Source of the DNA: Nocardiopsis alborubida
Lineage (GTDB): Bacteria; Actinomycetota; Actinomycetes; Streptosporangiales; Streptosporangiaceae
Direction of reading: 5' to 3'
Assembly: GCF_012396365.1 (NCBI RefSeq)
Contig: NZ_JAAXPG010000027.1
Span: forward strand, 1-64,000
Length of the DNA stretch: 64,000 bases
The notes under the pieces were generated by a model that was not told the DNA's origin, made no database searches, and saw nothing but the letters and a program-made list of their open reading frames with translations. Made by a program: the position numbers and the translations under genes. Shown here in pieces: positions 61,779-64,000 of the stretch; the stretch's first letter is position 1, and every line of letters begins with the position of its first letter.

Positions 61779-62540
61779 ATGGATCTGGGACTGACGGGGG
61801 CACGGGTCGCCGTGACCGGGGCCAGCAGGGGGATCGGCCGGGCCATCGCGCAGCTGTTCGCCGTCGAGGGCGCCGACCTCGCGATCTGCGCGCGCACCCC
61901 CGAACCGCTGTCCGAGGCGGCCCGGGAGCTGGAGGAGACCGGCGCACGGGTGTTCTCGCGCGCCCTGGACGTCACCGACCACGACGCGCTGCCCGCCTTC
62001 GTCGACGACGCCGCGGCCGAGCTCGGCGGCCTGGACGTGCTGGTGTCCAACGTCTCCGGCGGCAGCGCGCCCACCCCCGACCAGTGGGAGCGCGGCTTCG
62101 CGGCCGACCTGATGCCGTTCGTGCGCCTGACCGAGGCGGCCCGGCCCCACCTGCTGGCCTCCGGGCGCGGCGGCGCGGTGGTGCTGATCTCCAGCACCTC
62201 GGCGCTGCACACCACCGTGCCCGCCGGACCGCGCTCCTACGGCGCGGTCAAGGCCGCGCTCAACCACCACGCGTCCTCGCTGGCCCGCGCCTGGGCGGGG
62301 GAGGGGGTGCGGGTCAACACCGTCTCTCCCGGACCGATCGAGTTCCCGGGCGGGGGCTGGGAACGCCGCCGCGAGAACGACCCGGAGTTCTACGAGTCCG
62401 TCCGCGAGCGCATCCCCTACGGCCGCCTGGGCCACCCCGACGAGGTCGCCCGCGCGGTGGCCTTCCTGGCCAGCCCGGCCGCGACCTACGTCACCGGGCA
62501 GAACCTGATGGTCGACGGCGGGTTCCTCGACCGGATCTGA
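61779..62540 (+). CDS. SDR-family oxidoreductase
   Basis: The 253-residue short-chain dehydrogenase has VAVTGASRGIGRAIAQLFA as NAD(P) motif, LVSNVSGGSAPTPDQWERGF in place of the usual NAG, SSTSALHTTVPAGPRSYGAVKAAL (positions about 142-165) with the catalytic Ser, Tyr and Lys, and TGQNLMVDGGFLDRI at the end. It is not a FabG. The substrate is unknown. ATG at 61779 has GAAGGGGA upstream. Its stop region is tandemly repeated downstream. Confidence 0.93.
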   Translation: MDLGLTGARVAVTGASRGIGRAIAQLFAVEGADLAICARTPEPLSEAARELEETGARVFSRALDVTDHDALPAFVDDAAAELGGLDVLVSNVSGGSAPTPDQWERGFAADLMPFVRLTEAARPHLLASGRGGAVVLISSTSALHTTVPAGPRSYGAVKAALNHHASSLARAWAGEGVRVNTVSPGPIEFPGGGWERRRENDPEFYESVRERIPYGRLGHPDEVARAVAFLASPAATYVTGQNLMVDGGFLDRI

Positions 62541-62580
62541 GCATGCCCGCCGCGGCCGGATCTGAGCGCGCCGGCCGCGG
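62531..62580. repeat. 25-bp tandem duplication at the SDR stop
   Basis: CCGGATCTGAGC starts both copies (62531-62555 and 62556-62580), with 22 of 25 bases equal. The first copy contains the real stop. Confidence 0.85.
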
Positions 62581-62591
62581 CCGGGCCGACT

Positions 62592-62751
62592 CGTGCGCTG
62601 GGGGTCAGATCCGGGATCGGGTGTCGCGCCGGTGTGCCAGCGGGCGCGGGACCATGACGGCGGCGTCGCCCCGTGCGCTGGGGGTCAGATCCGGGATCGG
62701 GTGTCGCGCCGGTGCGCCAGCAGGCGCAGGACCACGACGGCGGCGCCGAGC
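62592..62751. repeat. 80-bp tandem duplication of the beta-lactamase-like gene 3' end
   Basis: The 3' end of the minus-strand gene (62672-62751) is repeated at 62592-62671 with about 73 of 80 identical bases. The first 43 bases agree completely. The outer copy is not translated. Confidence 0.88.
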
Positions 62752-64000
62752 ACGCCCGCGGCCAGCGTCGCCGCCGTCACGTCGGGCACCCACGTCAGGG
62801 CCGGGCGCAGGCCGTAGCTCGCCGTCAGCCCCGCCGCCGCGACCACGGCGACCAGTCCGAGGGCCGACCACAGCCCGGTCGCCCACCGGCGGGGCCGCCG
62901 GACCCGCACGGCCGCGACGGCACCCGCCCCCAGCGCCGCCGCGGCGGCCGTGGGCGTCCACACCGACGCCAGGTACAGCGGGTCGGTGCCGGGGGAGGAG
63001 GGGGAGCCGCCGCCCGCGACCATGTGGGCCAGCCCGAAGGCGACCGCCTGGATCCCGTTGTCGCGCAGCATGTCGTAGGTGTTCTGGAGGACCGCCACCG
63101 CCCTCTCGCGCCCGGGCAGCACCACCACGATCGCCACGTACCCCGGGGTCGACCCGCCGTGGAAGACGATCGGCTCACCGAGGTCGGACAGGGCGGTGTC
63201 GCGCCAGCCCAGGCCGTACTCCTGCGCCGAACCGGGGACCGGGACCAGTCCCGTGCGGGCCCGCTCCAGGGCGGCGGCGTCCAGCACGGGAGGCTCCGCC
63301 TCCAACTGCGCCCGTGCGAACGAGGCCAGGTCGGTGACGTCCCCGCCCAGGTAGCCGTAGGCGGCTCCCGCGTCGTCCACGCCGTCCGCGTCGGCCACCG
63401 GCACGCCCCACAGCGTGCGGTGACCCGCGCTCAGCCCCGCCTCCCGCGCCTGGGCCGCGCTGGTGAAGACGCCGTCCATCCCCATCGGTTCCAGGACGCT
63501 CGCGCGCAGGTGGGCGCCGAGGTCGCCGGTCACCTCCTCCATCACGGCGCCCAGCACGAGGTAGTTCGCGCTGCTGTACTCGTGCGTGCCGGGGTCCCCC
63601 GGCTCCGAGGCGGCGATGCGCGCCACCCGCGCGTCCAGGCCCGGGGCCTCCTCGCCGTAGAGGTCGCTGGTGGCGGCGGCGGTCCGCGCGGTGAGGCCCG
63701 AGGTCTGGGTGAGCAGGTCGCGCACGGTGGGGTCGGCGCCGAACTGCGCGAAGACCGGCAGGTACTCCTCGACCGGGGCGTCCAGGTCCAGGCGCCCCTC
63801 CTCGGTCAGGACCAGCGCGGCGGTGGCGGCCACGGGCTTGGCCACCGACCCCCACAGGAACGGGGTGTGCTCGTCGACCGGGGCGCCGTCGCCGTCCACG
63901 CCGAAGGCCCCCCGGTGCTCGACGCCCTCGGGGCCGACCACGGCGTAGGCCAGCCCGGGGGTGTTGGTGGCGGCCATGCGTTCTTGGACGTAGGCGTCCA
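62685..64000 (-). CDS. serine beta-lactamase-like hydrolase, 5' end beyond the window
   Basis: The visible 437 residues form a class C/DD-peptidase-like domain. WGSVAKP holds the S-x-x-K nucleophile, YSSANYLVLG the Tyr motif, and HGGSTPGY the third motif. After it, about four hydrophobic segments near residues 320-420 of the fragment (WTPTAAAAALGAGAVAAV, LVAVVAAAGLTASYGLR and others) anchor the C-terminus in the membrane. The frame stays open to position 64000 (AYVQERMAATNTPG), so the start, probably with a signal peptide, lies outside. It may hydrolyse peptidoglycan peptides or esters; resistance is not implied. Confidence 0.9.
   Translation of the reverse strand, partial: DAYVQERMAATNTPGLAYAVVGPEGVEHRGAFGVDGDGAPVDEHTPFLWGSVAKPVAATAALVLTEEGRLDLDAPVEEYLPVFAQFGADPTVRDLLTQTSGLTARTAAATSDLYGEEAPGLDARVARIAASEPGDPGTHEYSSANYLVLGAVMEEVTGDLGAHLRASVLEPMGMDGVFTSAAQAREAGLSAGHRTLWGVPVADADGVDDAGAAYGYLGGDVTDLASFARAQLEAEPPVLDAAALERARTGLVPVPGSAQEYGLGWRDTALSDLGEPIVFHGGSTPGYVAIVVVLPGRERAVAVLQNTYDMLRDNGIQAVAFGLAHMVAGGGSPSSPGTDPLYLASVWTPTAAAAALGAGAVAAVRVRRPRRWATGLWSALGLVAVVAAAGLTASYGLRPALTWVPDVTAATLAAGVLGAAVVVLRLLAHRRDTRSRI

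Overview
The window is a chromosomal segment of a very GC-rich (about 70 percent G+C) actinobacterium. The evidence is GTG and TTG starts, many four-base start/stop overlaps, a WhiB-family regulator, a coproporphyrin-type heme pair (oxidase plus HemQ), an InhA-type FabI next to FabG, a polyprenol-phosphate mannose synthase, a LAXTG (class E sortase) surface protein and several leaderless promoters. The gene content fits the Streptosporangiales/Nocardiopsis neighbourhood, but the genus is an inference. I see no tRNA, rRNA, CRISPR array, prophage or intact insertion sequence; this is mostly core and housekeeping DNA.

Layout. 1-6.5 kb: a DUF4349 lipoprotein, the heme pair hemG-hemQ, the phosphatidylethanolamine pair psd-pssA, msrB and a small membrane protein. 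6.6-13.7 kb (minus strand): GntR/UTRA regulator, RibD-type reductase, glycogen debranching enzyme, AidB-like acyl-CoA dehydrogenase and pyridoxamine oxidase-like protein. 13.9-17.9 kb (minus): an assimilatory sulfur operon consisting of a leaderless Cys-Cys leader peptide, ferredoxin sulfite reductase, a 68-residue zinc-ribbon protein, cysH and a sirohydrochlorin chelatase. 18-27 kb: YihY/BrkB protein, two coupled membrane proteins, a membrane-anchored propeller-like protein followed by a LAXTG Gly/Asp-repeat wall protein, an MFS transporter, a GNAT, and a phosphoribosyltransferase-hydrolase fusion. 27-35.5 kb: WhiB-like protein, YccF protein, AI-2E family permease, ABC-F ATPase, mini-HTH protein, enoyl-CoA hydratase and a DEAD-box helicase with an RGG tail. 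35.6-37.7 kb (minus): a translationally coupled pair of DRE-TIM synthase/lyase and stand-alone YrdC protein, the most novel-looking metabolic unit here. 38-44.7 kb: alanine/glycine:cation symporter, membrane protein, a Zur-box-controlled permease pair with a His-rich loop, an orphan histidine kinase and a VTT protein. 44.8-52.5 kb: lone substrate-binding lipoprotein, LysR regulator divergent from an acyl-CoA dehydrogenase, Sfp-type phosphopantetheinyl transferase, DeoR regulator, Ppm synthase and an acidic protein. 52.6-60 kb: a MacB/FtsX-type ABC exporter divergent from a NarL-type two-component system, then an AraC regulator coupled to an ABM-like protein. 60-64 kb: fabG-fabI, a further SDR, and a serine beta-lactamase-like protein cut by the window edge.

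How the genes work together. Three units have readable regulation: the sulfur operon (Cys-codon attenuator leader), the zinc-type permease pair (Zur box between -35 and -10), and the LysR/acyl-CoA dehydrogenase divergent pair (palindrome at the promoter). Most transcription units end in long GC-rich inverted repeats, usually shared by convergent neighbours. A recurrent geometry, a TANNNT-like -10 box about six bases before the start codon, implies several leaderless mRNAs and decided several starts given here.
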